Notes: a model not told the origin generated them from the letters alone. Counted from the stretch's first letter, positions 8,735 through 17,580 are shown. The stretch: DNA of 64,000 nt from JAVBWO01 sp036677375 (GCA_036677375.1 JAVBWO010000022.1:71565-135564); one strand, 5' to 3'. Numbers and translations: made by a program.

Positions 8735-8786
8735 ATCAAAAGAAAACGCTGTCCCTTCTAGGTAAGGGACAGCGTTTTCTTTTGAT
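8735..8786. terminator. Bidirectional intrinsic terminator, 23-bp perfect stem
   Basis: The arms 8735-8757 and 8764-8786 are perfectly complementary around a 6-nt loop. The outer parts are A-rich on the left and T-rich on the right. It sits between the convergent DUF1287 gene and the DEAD-box helicase gene. Confidence 0.92.
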
Positions 8787-8802
8787 CCATGCAGCTTTAT
8801 TT

Positions 8803-10497
8803 TTATGATATATGGTGCTTGCCAGCCGCTATTTTGCCGGAATGTCCAGGGTATACACTGTTTTTGGGGCGCCTGTCCCGGTAGCCGCTACTGTTGGCCA
8901 CAAGTGCGGATACGGTCTTGATTCCGTTGATCTTGCAGCCGGCCATAGCTTTTAACACCATATCGCTTTGCGCGGCGGGGATCTCTACCGTGGTATCATA
9001 ATCGGAGATTCTGATCTTACCGATCTCTTTGCCGGAGAGTCCTGTACGTTCGGTGACTGCGCCCATAATAAATTTAGGCGCTATTTTGCTGGAGCGGCCC
9101 ACATTGATCTTGATGGTGCTCCATTGGCCGAGGCGTGCTTGAGAGTTTTCTTGCGCTGCCAGGGCAGCTGCTTTTTTCTTGCGGGCGGCCATGGATACTT
9201 TATCCCGGCCGGTAAGCATTCCTAAAACGGCGGCGGCGATATCCTCCGCGGTGTAGCCCAAAGAGACCAGATACTCCACATTGGCACGGCAAGAGAAGTC
9301 TCCTTCCCGTTCAATTTCTTTCTGGATGAGGATAAGCTGTTGTTCCATTGCCGCTTTTTCGATGCTTTCCGGGGAAGGCATCGGTTTTTTTTGAACAGTG
9401 ACTTTAACCGCTCGCTGCATATCCCGGAATTCATAGCCTTGGCGGTTGCCGGAAATCAGGGTAATAGCTAGGCCGGTTTTGCCGGCGCGCCCGGTACGGC
9501 CAATACGGTGGATATAATATTCGCTGTTTTGCGGCATATCGTAATTGATGACGGCATCCACATTGTTGACGTCGATGCCCCTGGCGGCTACGTCGGTGGC
9601 AATCAGGATGGAGGTGGTATGGTGTTTAAAGCGCTCCATTACCTGGGTTCTGCTGAATTGCCGCATATCGCCGTGGAGGCCTTCCGCCATAAACCCGTGG
9701 CTGTTCAGATAAGCGCAAAGCTCGTCCACCATGCTTTTGGTATTGCAGAAGATTATAGTAAGCTTTGGTTTGTGGCTTTGCAGCACCCGGCACAGTGCCG
9801 CCATCTTTTCGCCCCGGGGCACATCATAGTAAATCTGTTCTATGGTGTCTAAGGCCCTGTCACTTTTTGCAGTAGCCAAAAGCTGCGGGTTTTTTTGATA
9901 CTGATTGGTGATGGACATAATAGCCGGCGGCATGGTGGCGGAAAAGAGTAAGGTTTGGCGTTCCTCCGGTACTTCCTGCAGGATGGTCTCGATATCCTCC
10001 CGGAAGCCCATATTCAGCATTTCGTCCGCTTCATCCAATACCAGCATTTTTAGATCCTGGAAGCGGAGGGTGCGGCGGCGCATATGATCCATGATACGGC
10101 CTGGGGTGCCGATCACGATGTTGACCCCTTTTTTCAGTTGGAGAATCTGCCTTTCGATGGCTTCCCCACCGTAAACGGCGGCCACACTGACCCCATGGCG
10201 GTATTTGGCAAATTTACGCATTTCATCACAAGCCTGCATGGCCAGCTCCCGGGTGGGGCAGAGAACCAGAACCTGTACGGCTTTGGATTTTGTAGTATCG
10301 ATCATCTCCACCGCCGGCAAGCCGAAGGCGGCCGTTTTGCCAGTTCCCGTCTGGGAATGGCCGATAATATCCTGTCCTGATAGGATCAAGGGGATGCTTT
10401 GGATTTGAATATCGGTGGGTTCCTGATACCCCATTTCCGCCACAGCCCGCAAAATTTCAGGTGAGAAACCAAATTGGTCGAATTGACAATTGTTCAT
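8803..10497 (-). CDS. DEAD-box ATP-dependent RNA helicase with DbpA-type RNA-binding domain
   Basis: The 564-residue product has the full helicase core: Q-motif region at the N-terminus, SQTGTGKT (48-55), PTRELA, TPGRIMDH, DEAD (155-158), SAT (186-188), and HRIGRTGR (330-337). Residues from about 470 to 545 match the DbpA/CsdA-type RNA-binding domain (IGKIRISDYDTTVEIP). This layout fits the DeaD/CsdA/CshA group, which unwinds RNA duplexes in ribosome assembly and mRNA turnover, often under cold stress. The start ATG at 10497 follows a GAAAGGGG site. The leader carries a terminator-like hairpin described separately. Confidence 0.93.
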   Translation of the reverse strand: MNNCQFDQFGFSPEILRAVAEMGYQEPTDIQIQSIPLILSGQDIIGHSQTGTGKTAAFGLPAVEMIDTTKSKAVQVLVLCPTRELAMQACDEMRKFAKYRHGVSVAAVYGGEAIERQILQLKKGVNIVIGTPGRIMDHMRRRTLRFQDLKMLVLDEADEMLNMGFREDIETILQEVPEERQTLLFSATMPPAIMSITNQYQKNPQLLATAKSDRALDTIEQIYYDVPRGEKMAALCRVLQSHKPKLTIIFCNTKSMVDELCAYLNSHGFMAEGLHGDMRQFSRTQVMERFKHHTTSILIATDVAARGIDVNNVDAVINYDMPQNSEYYIHRIGRTGRAGKTGLAITLISGNRQGYEFRDMQRAVKVTVQKKPMPSPESIEKAAMEQQLILIQKEIEREGDFSCRANVEYLVSLGYTAEDIAAAVLGMLTGRDKVSMAARKKKAAALAAQENSQARLGQWSTIKINVGRSSKIAPKFIMGAVTERTGLSGKEIGKIRISDYDTTVEIPAAQSDMVLKAMAGCKINGIKTVSALVANSSGYRDRRPKNSVYPGHSGKIAAGKHHIS

Positions 10498-10811
10498 AAA
10501 AAACCCCTTTCATCAAAAAAACGAGGATTGAAATCCCCGTCTACATAAGATCTATTCTGCTCAAAAAAATAGTATGTGATACGCTGATTACAAAATAATA
10601 CCAATTTAATGGTAAAATCAATATTACATTAAAATACAATATCACTACTTGTCCTATTTGTCAATCTTTTTTATTTAGACGCTTTTATTCAGACGCTACT
10701 AACGACTGCTGTTTTCTTGTTTTGTTCATCTCTCTTATTCATTATCCGTTGTGCTTCTTCATATTTAAGGTATATAGCGTCATAAGATAATAAAAAAGGG
10801 GTGGGGATATA
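10498..10811. other. Divergent promoter region between helicase and amidase genes
   Basis: This AT-rich 314-nt region separates two divergent genes. It holds the hairpin at 10514-10540 in the helicase leader and a possible plus-strand promoter, TTGTGC (10749-10754) and TATATA (10771-10776) with a 16-nt spacer, upstream of the amidase. No gene is supported here. Confidence 0.5.
10514..10540 (-). promoter_or_regulatory. Candidate transcription attenuator in the DEAD-box helicase leader
   Basis: On the minus strand the leader has CGGGGA-loop-TCCTCG (10522-10539, one G-U pair). It is followed at once by seven Ts (10515-10521) and then, after about 5 nt, by the helicase ribosome binding site. This is the form of an intrinsic terminator placed before the coding region, so expression would need read-through. 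Autoregulation or cold-responsive control is inference. Confidence 0.55.
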
Positions 10812-11558
10812 ATGACTCTTTTATACTTAAGCCCTTCGGTGCGTGAATTTATCAAATATCCGGAATACGGTAATGAGGAATATTATATGAACCTGGTAGC
10901 GGATATTATGGAGCCGTATCTTTACGGCTGCGGCATTTCATTTGTCAGAAACGATCCTGATGAGAACTTGGCCGCAGCCATTGCCGAAGCCAATGCCGGA
11001 CAATATCAGCTTTACTTGGCGCTTCATTCCAATACTGCTGAAGAAGGATTGCCGGGAAAAGAGCACGGAGCGGAGATCTATTATTATCCCGGGAGTGAGA
11101 AAGGCCGTAAGGCGGCGCAGATCATTGCTCGAAATTACTGTATTTCTTACCCCTACACGCATTTGGTGGAAGTGTTGCCGGGAGAGAATATGCGGGAGTT
11201 GCGCCAGACAAAGGCGCCGGCCGTCCTGGTGAAAACGGCCTACCATGACAATCCGAAAGAGGCCCAATGGGTTCGGGACAATATTCATAAGATCGGCCGC
11301 AGCCTGGCATTTTCTTTGACGCAATATTTCGGTATCCCTTTTTTAGAGCCGCAAAATCCCAAAACAGCCATGGTGGCCGGTATGTTGCCATCCTTATCGG
11401 TTCGGGAGTTGCCGAAAATGTCATCGGCGGTCATCGGCAAAATCAACAAAGGTACTTATGTAACGGTTTATGGAGAAGCGGGGGAATGGACGGTGGTCGG
11501 GTATGGCAATCTGCTGGGGTTTGCCAGAAGCAGACAGCTCAATATCATACGGTTCTAG
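10812..11558 (+). CDS. N-acetylmuramoyl-L-alanine amidase-like protein (Amidase_3) with SH3 domain
   Basis: The 248-residue product starts at ATG 10812 behind a GGGGTGGGG site. It fits the Amidase_3 fold: YLSPSVRE and YGNEEYYMNLVA at the N-terminus, LALHSN (H72) in the core and VLVKTAYHDNPKEAQW toward the end of the domain. Where classical members have a GHG zinc motif it has SPS, as in a known clostridial/phage branch of the family. Residues 185-248 form an SH3-like wall-binding domain (SLSVRELP...GTYVTVYGEAGEWTVV). No signal peptide is visible, so release may need lysis, a holin or a non-classical route. It stands alone between two other transcription units. Confidence 0.78.
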   Translation: MTLLYLSPSVREFIKYPEYGNEEYYMNLVADIMEPYLYGCGISFVRNDPDENLAAAIAEANAGQYQLYLALHSNTAEEGLPGKEHGAEIYYYPGSEKGRKAAQIIARNYCISYPYTHLVEVLPGENMRELRQTKAPAVLVKTAYHDNPKEAQWVRDNIHKIGRSLAFSLTQYFGIPFLEPQNPKTAMVAGMLPSLSVRELPKMSSAVIGKINKGTYVTVYGEAGEWTVVGYGNLLGFARSRQLNIIRF

Positions 11559-12008
11559 GGAAAACCAGACGGTCAGGCGACATTCCCGTGTTGTCCTGAA
11601 CGGAAGATAATAACAGCCCGGATTTATTGTTTGATCTGACTCATATAGGTCTCGGTAGAGAGGCTGCCGATACGGTTGTAGCATTTTATAATATCAAATG
11701 GATGCATGGAGCATGAAGTGAACTGGCTATTGCAGAATGATATGTTTTGATGCCGCGGGCGAGGTGGTTGACAGCTGGTTTTAATGTGAGAGCGGCTAGG
11801 GAGATTTGTCGTCGTGGGCAGGATAGTTTAAAAATGAGTTTTTAATGTGCGAGTTTCAGACTTTGCTTATAAAGAATATATCTACTGCCGCCAGCGAGAT
11901 GGGCATGGGATGATTTTTTAATGCGCCAGCGGTTATGCTGCGTTTAACAGGGAAAGGTCTATTTGTGGTCGCGGACAGGATAGTTAAAGTAATGCGTGAG
12001 CGTTAAAA
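11559..12008. other. Intergenic region with degenerate short repeats
   Basis: No gene is supported in this 450-nt gap. It contains three related copies of TTTTAATGTG-like sequence (11779-11790, 11840-11853, 11915-11929) and an imperfect duplication of a 30-nt block around CAGGATAGTT (near 11818 and near 11975). The region may be an eroded repetitive element. Confidence 0.5.
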
Positions 12009-12848
12009 TCAGCGGGCGATGAAAGCAATGCCGACGCAGCCGGGTCCGGCATGGGTACCGACGATGATGCCAATATCCACCTTGATGGCTTGGCTCACAT
12101 CCAGTTTCTCTCCTGCCATGGTAATAAACGCCGAAAGCATTTCCGGGCTGTTGGTACTGCCGCAGGTAATGGCCGGCTGTTCCTGATCCTGCATGGCTGC
12201 CGCCTGTTCTACCATCCATTCAAAGGCCTTTTTAATACCCCGCACTTTATGGATCATCTGGACATTACCCTCTTTGATGGTGACCAAAGGCTTGACTTTC
12301 AGCAAGGTCCCAATGGCGGCACCAGCGTTGGACAGGCGTCCTCCCTTTTGCAGATAGGTGAGGTTGTCAATCACTGCGAGAAGCGTGACCTTGTGTTTTA
12401 TATTTTCCAAATAACTGACGATCTCTATTAAGGTAGCCCCGGCATCCCGCATCCGAACGGCTTGGGCTACCAGAAGATAAAGTGCAAAAGAGGTGTTTAA
12501 GGAATCCACCACCTGGATCTTGCGGCTGTAAAGCGTTTGTTTGGCAATGAAAGCGGATTGGTAAGTACCGCTTAATTTGCTGGAAATAAAGATACCTAAG
12601 ACCTCGTCGCCGTTTGCGCTTAATTGGTCAAAGGTCTCCATGAATTTCCCCACGGGAATCTGGCTTGTGGTAGGAAGCTTTGTTGCTTTTGCCAGTTTTT
12701 CATAAAAAAGAGCGGGGGAGAGATTGACTCCGTCGATATATTCCTCCCTGCCGAAATGAACAGTCAAGGGAAGGATGGTAATCCCCAGCTTCTTTTGCAA
12801 GGAGCGGGGAATGTCGGATGTGCTGTCGGTAACGATTTTAATAGCCAT
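12009..12848 (-). CDS. DegV family fatty-acid-binding protein
   Basis: ATG 12848 is chosen because GGAGGG lies just upstream and the conserved N-terminus IKIVTDSTSDIP begins there; in-frame codons to 12926 would add 26 unconserved residues. The 279-residue length is typical. Diagnostic features are TDSTSDIP, the TTSQIP loop with its lipid-contacting serine, SGTYQSA, and LQKGGRLS near residue 165. In Firmicutes, DegV/FakB proteins bind a fatty acid and present it to the kinase FakA. No fakA-type gene is adjacent, so coupling to exogenous fatty-acid activation is an inference from the family. Confidence 0.9.
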   Translation of the reverse strand: MAIKIVTDSTSDIPRSLQKKLGITILPLTVHFGREEYIDGVNLSPALFYEKLAKATKLPTTSQIPVGKFMETFDQLSANGDEVLGIFISSKLSGTYQSAFIAKQTLYSRKIQVVDSLNTSFALYLLVAQAVRMRDAGATLIEIVSYLENIKHKVTLLAVIDNLTYLQKGGRLSNAGAAIGTLLKVKPLVTIKEGNVQMIHKVRGIKKAFEWMVEQAAAMQDQEQPAITCGSTNSPEMLSAFITMAGEKLDVSQAIKVDIGIIVGTHAGPGCVGIAFIAR

Positions 12849-13460
12849 ATACCCTCCGTATTCGTTATGTCGTAGCTTTCCTCCAACACATATTTTTATG
12901 CGCTGAAGCACGATGCCGCTATACAAGGAAAAGCCAGCGCCATGGTATCCGAGTCAGGATCCATGTGCTGGGTGATGAATTCTAATCAGTTTACTATATT
13001 GGAAGTTGGAAGAATTAACTTGAAATGAAAATAGCGGACGCACCGGGTAAGCGGTAAGGGGGACAGTCCTGTTCTGTGAAAGCCTCGGAGAACACCGGCC
13101 GCTAAGCTAGATGAAAAGAGAGCATTCCAACACCTATGGTATCGTAAAAATAGGGTTTTATAGGACTTTTCTAAAAAATGCTTTGAACTTCAAGCTTTTT
13201 TATTATAACATATTTGGTGTAAAGTGTAAAGTTAAAGGTATGCGTTGAAAACGGTGCCGTATCTTGCAAAAGACGATTGAAAAGACGCGGCAGGCAAGCT
13301 TTTATTTGCATCTGAACATGATTTACGGTATGATAAATAAATAGGAAAATGTTGGCTTATCATGGTGTTCCCCAATGGAAACGTGCTTTGCATCGACTGC
13401 TTCGTCCTATGGGCGGTTGTTGTTTTGTTACAATTAAAATATGTTGAAGAGGTCCGACTT
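12849..13460. other. Intergenic region, no supported gene
   Basis: This 612-nt gap separates the divergent DegV and DUF3887 genes. The block at about 13030-13110 is GC-rich and contains GGGGGACAGTCC followed by CTGTTCTGTGAAA, which looks like a dispersed repeat or structured RNA rather than coding sequence. The rest is AT-rich and probably holds promoters for both genes. Confidence 0.45.
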
Positions 13461-13868
13461 ATGAAAAAGCTCTTGCTGATACTTTGCGTGATCGCTTTGC
13501 TTGTATTTGACGCCGGCTGCGGCAGCTCTAAGAATGACCAGCGGGAGGAGGTCCAGACCGCTGTCGCGCTGGCTGCTCTCGACGCCTGGCTGGCGGAAGA
13601 TTATACTACCGCCTCCGCTGATTTCAGCGATGAAATGCGGGAAAGGGCTACTCCGGAAAAGCTGGCGGCAATCAGGGACGGTATGATAAAGGAATTTGGA
13701 GCCTTTGAGGAGCGGACAAAATCGAAATGGCAAGATCAAGGGGAAGATTGCTCCACTGTAGAGGTGACCTGCCGTTTTGCCCGCTATTGGGTAAAAATAC
13801 AGGTGGCGGTGAATCAGGACAATCAGGTAGTCGCCATGAATCTTGACCCAGGCAAAGCAGTGAAATAG
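13461..13868 (+). CDS. Putative lipoprotein, DUF3887 family
   Basis: The ATG at 13461 begins a clear signal peptide (MKKLLLILCVIALLVF). Upstream in-frame codons to 13362 have no ribosome binding site and would bury it. The mature part would start at the cysteine in DAGCGSS, a poor lipobox because aspartate replaces the usual leucine at -3. The remaining 110 residues match DUF3887: a WLAEDYTTASADFSDEMRE helix, LAAIRDGM, FGAFEERTK, and beta strands ending VVAMNLDP. This NTF2-like fold is found in surface proteins and often beside hydrolases. Function unknown. Confidence 0.75.
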   Translation: MKKLLLILCVIALLVFDAGCGSSKNDQREEVQTAVALAALDAWLAEDYTTASADFSDEMRERATPEKLAAIRDGMIKEFGAFEERTKSKWQDQGEDCSTVEVTCRFARYWVKIQVAVNQDNQVVAMNLDPGKAVK

Positions 13869-14090
13869 ACGGTGCCCGGCCAGTTCGGCTTTTTTGCGTT
13901 TGTATCCCATGGCCTCAAACGGCGGCAATGTTAAAATTCGCAAGGTTATGCCAGTTGTTTTAATCATGTAGAAAAAACTCTTTTAAATGTTACCGGAAAT
14001 GATTTTTTACCGCTAAAAACAGGGGAGAAAGCCGGGATTGGATATTAAGGAGTTTATGGGGGCGCAACGGAATAGAAAGGAGTAAGTCGG

Positions 14091-15173
14091 ATGAATTTGC
14101 CGGAAACAGTGGTTTTAGATGATGCAAGAAATTGCGCCGTAATTCCCGATCAGACGCTTTTCCCGGGAGAGATACGGCTGCTTGAGCTTACCGCCATCGA
14201 AGAGTTTCATGACGCTATCTACCGTTTGTGTGTCCGGGGGGCTCCGGCCATCGGCATTGCGGCGGCAGCGGGCCTCTACCTGGCGGCTAAGGCTATAGAA
14301 AGCACTGATTACCAAACATTTTATGATCAATTCCGCCGGGCGGCGGATTATCTGGCCACCGCGCGTCCCACGGCGGTGAATCTGTTTTGGGCCATTGACC
14401 GGATGGACGCTTGTGTCCGGGCCAATGCGGACAAGCCTGTGGCGGTGATGAAAAAAGCCCTTCTGGATGAGGTCAACGCTCTGCGGGCGGCGGATATCGC
14501 CACCTGCCGCAGCATTGGCGAATACGGCTTGACAATCTTAAAGCCTGGTATGGGTGTTTTGACCCACTGCAATGCGGGACAGTTCGCCACCATCAAGTAC
14601 GGCACTGCCACCGCTCCCATCTACCTGGCCCATGAAAAGGGGTGGCCCCTTCAAGTCTATGCCGATGAAACCCGCCCTCTTTTGCAGGGCGCCAGGATCA
14701 CTTGTCTGGAGCTTCAGGCGGCAGGCGTCAATGTGACGCTTCTATGTGATAACATGGCGGCTTCCCTTATGTCCCAGGGCAAAGTGAATGTGATTTTTGT
14801 AGGCTGTGACCGGGTGGCGGCAAACGGCGACGCCGCCAATAAAATCGGCACCCTGGGGGTAGCCATTTTGGCCAAGCATTACGGCGTTCCTATCTATTTT
14901 TGCGCGCCGACCTCTACCATTGATCTGAATACGCCGGACGGCAAAGGCATCGCCATCGAGCAGCGTCCCGGCCAGGAAGTTACCAGTTCCTGGTATACCA
15001 GGCCCATGGCGCCGGAGGGCATCGGGGTCTACAATCCAGCCTTTGATGTGACGCCCCATGAGTTGATTAGCGGCATTATTACGGAATACGGCATTGCCCG
15101 GGCACCTTACGGGCAAGCGTTCCGGGAAATATTCCAAAGGAAGGAGGCGCATGATGCCGGAACTTCATTTTGA
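14091..15173 (+). CDS. mtnA: S-methyl-5-thioribose-1-phosphate isomerase (MtnA)
   Basis: The 360-residue product begins at ATG 14091 behind AAAGGAG. It has the conserved RGAPAIGIAAA segment, the catalytic cysteine in THCNAG (C160) and aspartate in GCDRVAANGD (D240); these positions coincide with the known catalytic residues of Bacillus subtilis MtnA. The enzyme converts methylthioribose-1-phosphate to methylthioribulose-1-phosphate and can also act on 5-deoxyribose-1-phosphate. Its 3' end overlaps the aldolase gene by 20 nt. The neighbouring aldolase and deaminase, instead of mtnB/mtnW/mtnX, suggest a DHAP-shunt or 5'-deoxyadenosine route rather than full methionine regeneration (inference). 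Confidence 0.93.
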   Translation: MNLPETVVLDDARNCAVIPDQTLFPGEIRLLELTAIEEFHDAIYRLCVRGAPAIGIAAAAGLYLAAKAIESTDYQTFYDQFRRAADYLATARPTAVNLFWAIDRMDACVRANADKPVAVMKKALLDEVNALRAADIATCRSIGEYGLTILKPGMGVLTHCNAGQFATIKYGTATAPIYLAHEKGWPLQVYADETRPLLQGARITCLELQAAGVNVTLLCDNMAASLMSQGKVNVIFVGCDRVAANGDAANKIGTLGVAILAKHYGVPIYFCAPTSTIDLNTPDGKGIAIEQRPGQEVTSSWYTRPMAPEGIGVYNPAFDVTPHELISGIITEYGIARAPYGQAFREIFQRKEAHDAGTSF

Positions 15174-15756
15174 CGAAGCGGCGGAAGCCATCATTAGTAT
15201 CGGGAAGAAAATGTATGCCCGGAATTTTGTTTCCGCCAATGATGGCAATATCAGCTGCAAAATAGAGGGCAACCGTCTTTTGGCTACTCCGACGGGGGTG
15301 TCTAAAGGAGAAATAAGCAAGGAGCAATTGGTGATTCTGGATATGAATGGTAATATCCTGGCGGGAACTTTGCAACCTTCTACCGAGATCAAGATGCATT
15401 TGCGGGTCTACCGCGAGAATTTTTTGGTAAAGGCAGTAGTGCATGCCCACCCCCCGGTGGCTACGGCTTATTCCATCGCCGGTTTGGAACTGCCTCGGGA
15501 ATGCTTGCCCGAAACTCATACCGGTATTGGTACAGTACCGGTGGCGCCCTTTGCCGAGCCCGGCACCGAAGCGGTAGCCGAGGCGGTAGCGCCTTACTGC
15601 AAATTGCATGTGGCGCTGCTTTTGCAAAGACACGGTGCTTTGACCTGGGGAGAAAGTCTGCAGCAGGCGTGGTTTCGCATGGAAGCACTGGAACACCATG
15701 CTACAATCATGCTTTATGTGCAAATGATCAAGATACAAGATCAATTTAAAAAATAA
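15154..15756 (+). CDS. Class II aldolase/adducin family sugar-phosphate aldolase
   Basis: Of two adjacent ATGs, 15154 lies 6 nt after AAGGAGG and is preferred over 15151. The 200-residue product is a zinc aldolase like L-fuculose-1-phosphate aldolase: SANDGNIS (28-34, phosphate binding), the catalytic glutamate in PSTEIKMH (E78), and zinc ligands in HAH (H97, H99) and QRHG (H160). Downstream of mtnA, a likely substrate is 5-methylthioribulose-1-phosphate or 5-deoxyribulose-1-phosphate, cleaved to dihydroxyacetone phosphate plus an aldehyde. Fuculose-phosphate or methylthioribulose-1-phosphate dehydratase (MtnB, same superfamily) remain alternatives; the short length and bacterial FucA-like core favour an aldolase. 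Confidence 0.85.
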   Translation: MPELHFDEAAEAIISIGKKMYARNFVSANDGNISCKIEGNRLLATPTGVSKGEISKEQLVILDMNGNILAGTLQPSTEIKMHLRVYRENFLVKAVVHAHPPVATAYSIAGLELPRECLPETHTGIGTVPVAPFAEPGTEAVAEAVAPYCKLHVALLLQRHGALTWGESLQQAWFRMEALEHHATIMLYVQMIKIQDQFKK

Positions 15757-15875
15757 AAAACCCCGGCCTTTTGTCGTAGCAAATCATAACAAAGCATAGA
15801 AATTTAAATATGGAAAATGACGGGAAGATGCGAACCGTAAAAATCTGATAATAAAATAAGGAAGAAGGAAACAGA

Positions 15876-17165
15876 ATGCTGTTTAAAAATATCACGCTCC
15901 TGGATGAAAATCTACAAGCAATGGAAAACCAATATGTGGGGATCCGCGGTGAGAGAATCGCTTATATCGGGGACGAAATACCCGGGGAGAATTTCGGCGA
16001 GGTTTACGAAGGCAAAGGGAAGCTTTTGATGAGCGGCTTCTTTAACGCCCATGCCCATACCCCCATGACACTCTTGCGGGGCTATGGCGAGAATATGGCT
16101 TTGTCCGACTGGCTAAACCAGCGGATCTTTCCTTTTGAAAACCAATTGACCGGAGAGGATGTTTATTACAGCACGTTGTTGGGGATAGGGGAGATGCTGC
16201 GATACGGCACGGTGTCCGCCAGCGATATGTATTATTTTGGGGAAGAGATGGCCCGGGCCATCGAAGAAAGCGGCATGAAAAACAATCTTAGCCTGGGCGT
16301 GGTCTGCTTTGATGACAGTGACCTCTACGATTTGCCCCGCTACCATGAAATTCAGCAGGTATATGCCGCTCATAATGGCGGTGGCAACGGCAGGTTGAAA
16401 GTGGATATGTGCATTCACGCCGAGTATACTTCCACGCCGAAAGTAGTACGTCAGCTTGCCGAATATTGTATGGAATTGGGCGCGAGGGTGCATATCCATT
16501 TGTCGGAAACCGCAGCTGAGCACGAGCAATGCAAAGAAAGACACCAGGGACAGACGCCGGCGGCCTATTTCAATGCGATGGGCCTTTTCGACAACCCCAC
16601 CCTTGCCGCTCATTGTGTTTGGTTAGACGATGAGGATTTTGACATTCTCAAAGAAAAAGGGGTGACTGTGGCCAGTTGCCCGGTGAGCAATCTTAAGCTG
16701 GCCAGCGGCGTCTGTAATGTGCCGCGCCTTTTGGAGATGGGGATAAATGTGGCTTTGGGTACGGACAGCGCTGCCAGCAACAATAACCTGAACCTGATGG
16801 AGGATTTGAAGGTATTTTCCATTGTCCATAGAGGAAAATACTATGACCCTACATTAATCACGCCGGAGCAGGCTTTAACCGCCGCGACCAAAGCGGGCGC
16901 GCAGGCCCAGGGACGGAGCGATACGGGAAGCCTTAAAGTAGGCAACCGGGCTGATCTTCTGGTCATGGATATCGACGTGCCAAATATGCAGCCCGTACAT
17001 AGCTTGATCAATAATGTTGTCTATGCCGCCAACGGAGGGGACATCGTGCTTACCATGGTGGATGGCAAAGTGCTGTATCAAAACGGTGAATATCGTACCA
17101 TCGATATGGAGAAAGTCGTTTATCAGGTGGGAAAATCCCGCCGGCGCATCCTTTCGCAGCTTTAA
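15876..17165 (+). CDS. mtaD: MTA/SAH-type (possibly 5'-deoxyadenosine) deaminase, amidohydrolase family
   Basis: The 429-residue product begins at ATG 15876 behind GGAAGAAGGAAA, 119 nt after the aldolase. It has the amidohydrolase metal site: HAH (H59, H61) in NAHAHTPMTLLRG, HIHLSET, AHCVWLDDED, and GTDSAASNNNLN with the catalytic aspartate. This pattern, with LRGYGENMALSDWL, is that of S-adenosylhomocysteine/5'-methylthioadenosine deaminases, which convert the adenine moiety to hypoxanthine. Beside mtnA and an aldolase, it could begin salvage of methylthioadenosine or 5'-deoxyadenosine from radical-SAM chemistry. No nucleoside phosphorylase is in the window. A strong terminator follows. Confidence 0.85.
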   Translation: MLFKNITLLDENLQAMENQYVGIRGERIAYIGDEIPGENFGEVYEGKGKLLMSGFFNAHAHTPMTLLRGYGENMALSDWLNQRIFPFENQLTGEDVYYSTLLGIGEMLRYGTVSASDMYYFGEEMARAIEESGMKNNLSLGVVCFDDSDLYDLPRYHEIQQVYAAHNGGGNGRLKVDMCIHAEYTSTPKVVRQLAEYCMELGARVHIHLSETAAEHEQCKERHQGQTPAAYFNAMGLFDNPTLAAHCVWLDDEDFDILKEKGVTVASCPVSNLKLASGVCNVPRLLEMGINVALGTDSAASNNNLNLMEDLKVFSIVHRGKYYDPTLITPEQALTAATKAGAQAQGRSDTGSLKVGNRADLLVMDIDVPNMQPVHSLINNVVYAANGGDIVLTMVDGKVLYQNGEYRTIDMEKVVYQVGKSRRRILSQL

Positions 17166-17239
17166 TGTTTTTTGTTAAGTTACCCGGTTTTTGTTTTGGT
17201 ATTTAATTTATTGCTATGCATCGAGATTCTTCAGACAAT

Positions 17240-17269
17240 TTAAAATCCCGGCTTATGCCGGGATTTTAA
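17240..17269 (+). terminator. Intrinsic terminator after the salvage gene set
   Basis: The arms AAAATCCCGGC (17242-17252) and GCCGGGATTTT (17257-17267) are perfectly complementary around TTAT, and one or two more A-T pairs extend the stem. It lies 75 nt after the deaminase stop. Confidence 0.88.
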
Positions 17270-17580
17270 TGTTATTGTGACTGGAATCCGTTGAATACGC
17301 ATAAGTGGGCGAAACAAAAGGTAGTGTCAACATTTATGCGCAAAAAATTTGCAGTCTCTGGGGAAATGAAGTTATACACAATGGAGGAGTCGTCACGAAT
17401 GGCCTCCAGAGATAGTGTCAACATTTATGTGTGATTCCAAGAAAACCGGAGATTAAACAACCCAAAACCTTCTGTGTGACGGGCGATGATGATATCGGGG
17501 GATTTTTAATGATTTTAAGGAAACGGTAAGAAAAGCGGAAACTGCTTGTTTGATCTTTTGAAAATTGGCATAAGAGGGTA
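17270..17580. other. Intergenic region containing a 17-nt direct repeat
   Basis: No gene is supported here. Two exact copies of TAGTGTCAACATTTATG lie at 17322-17338 and 17413-17429, 91 nt apart. A partial inverted copy (CATAAGTG) is near 17300. The arrangement may be a leftover of transposable-element ends or a paired protein-binding site. Confidence 0.6.

Noticed and set aside
13030..13110. GC-rich block that might be a riboswitch
   Set aside because: I could not match it to a riboswitch core and saw no terminator/anti-terminator pair. It may be a dispersed repeat instead.
13869..13905. Terminator after the DUF3887 gene
   Set aside because: There is a T-run, but the stem before it is too short and imperfect to support.
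15094..15153. Longer start for the aldolase
   Set aside because: It lies before the AAGGAGG site and inside the mtnA coding region; the added residues are not conserved-looking.
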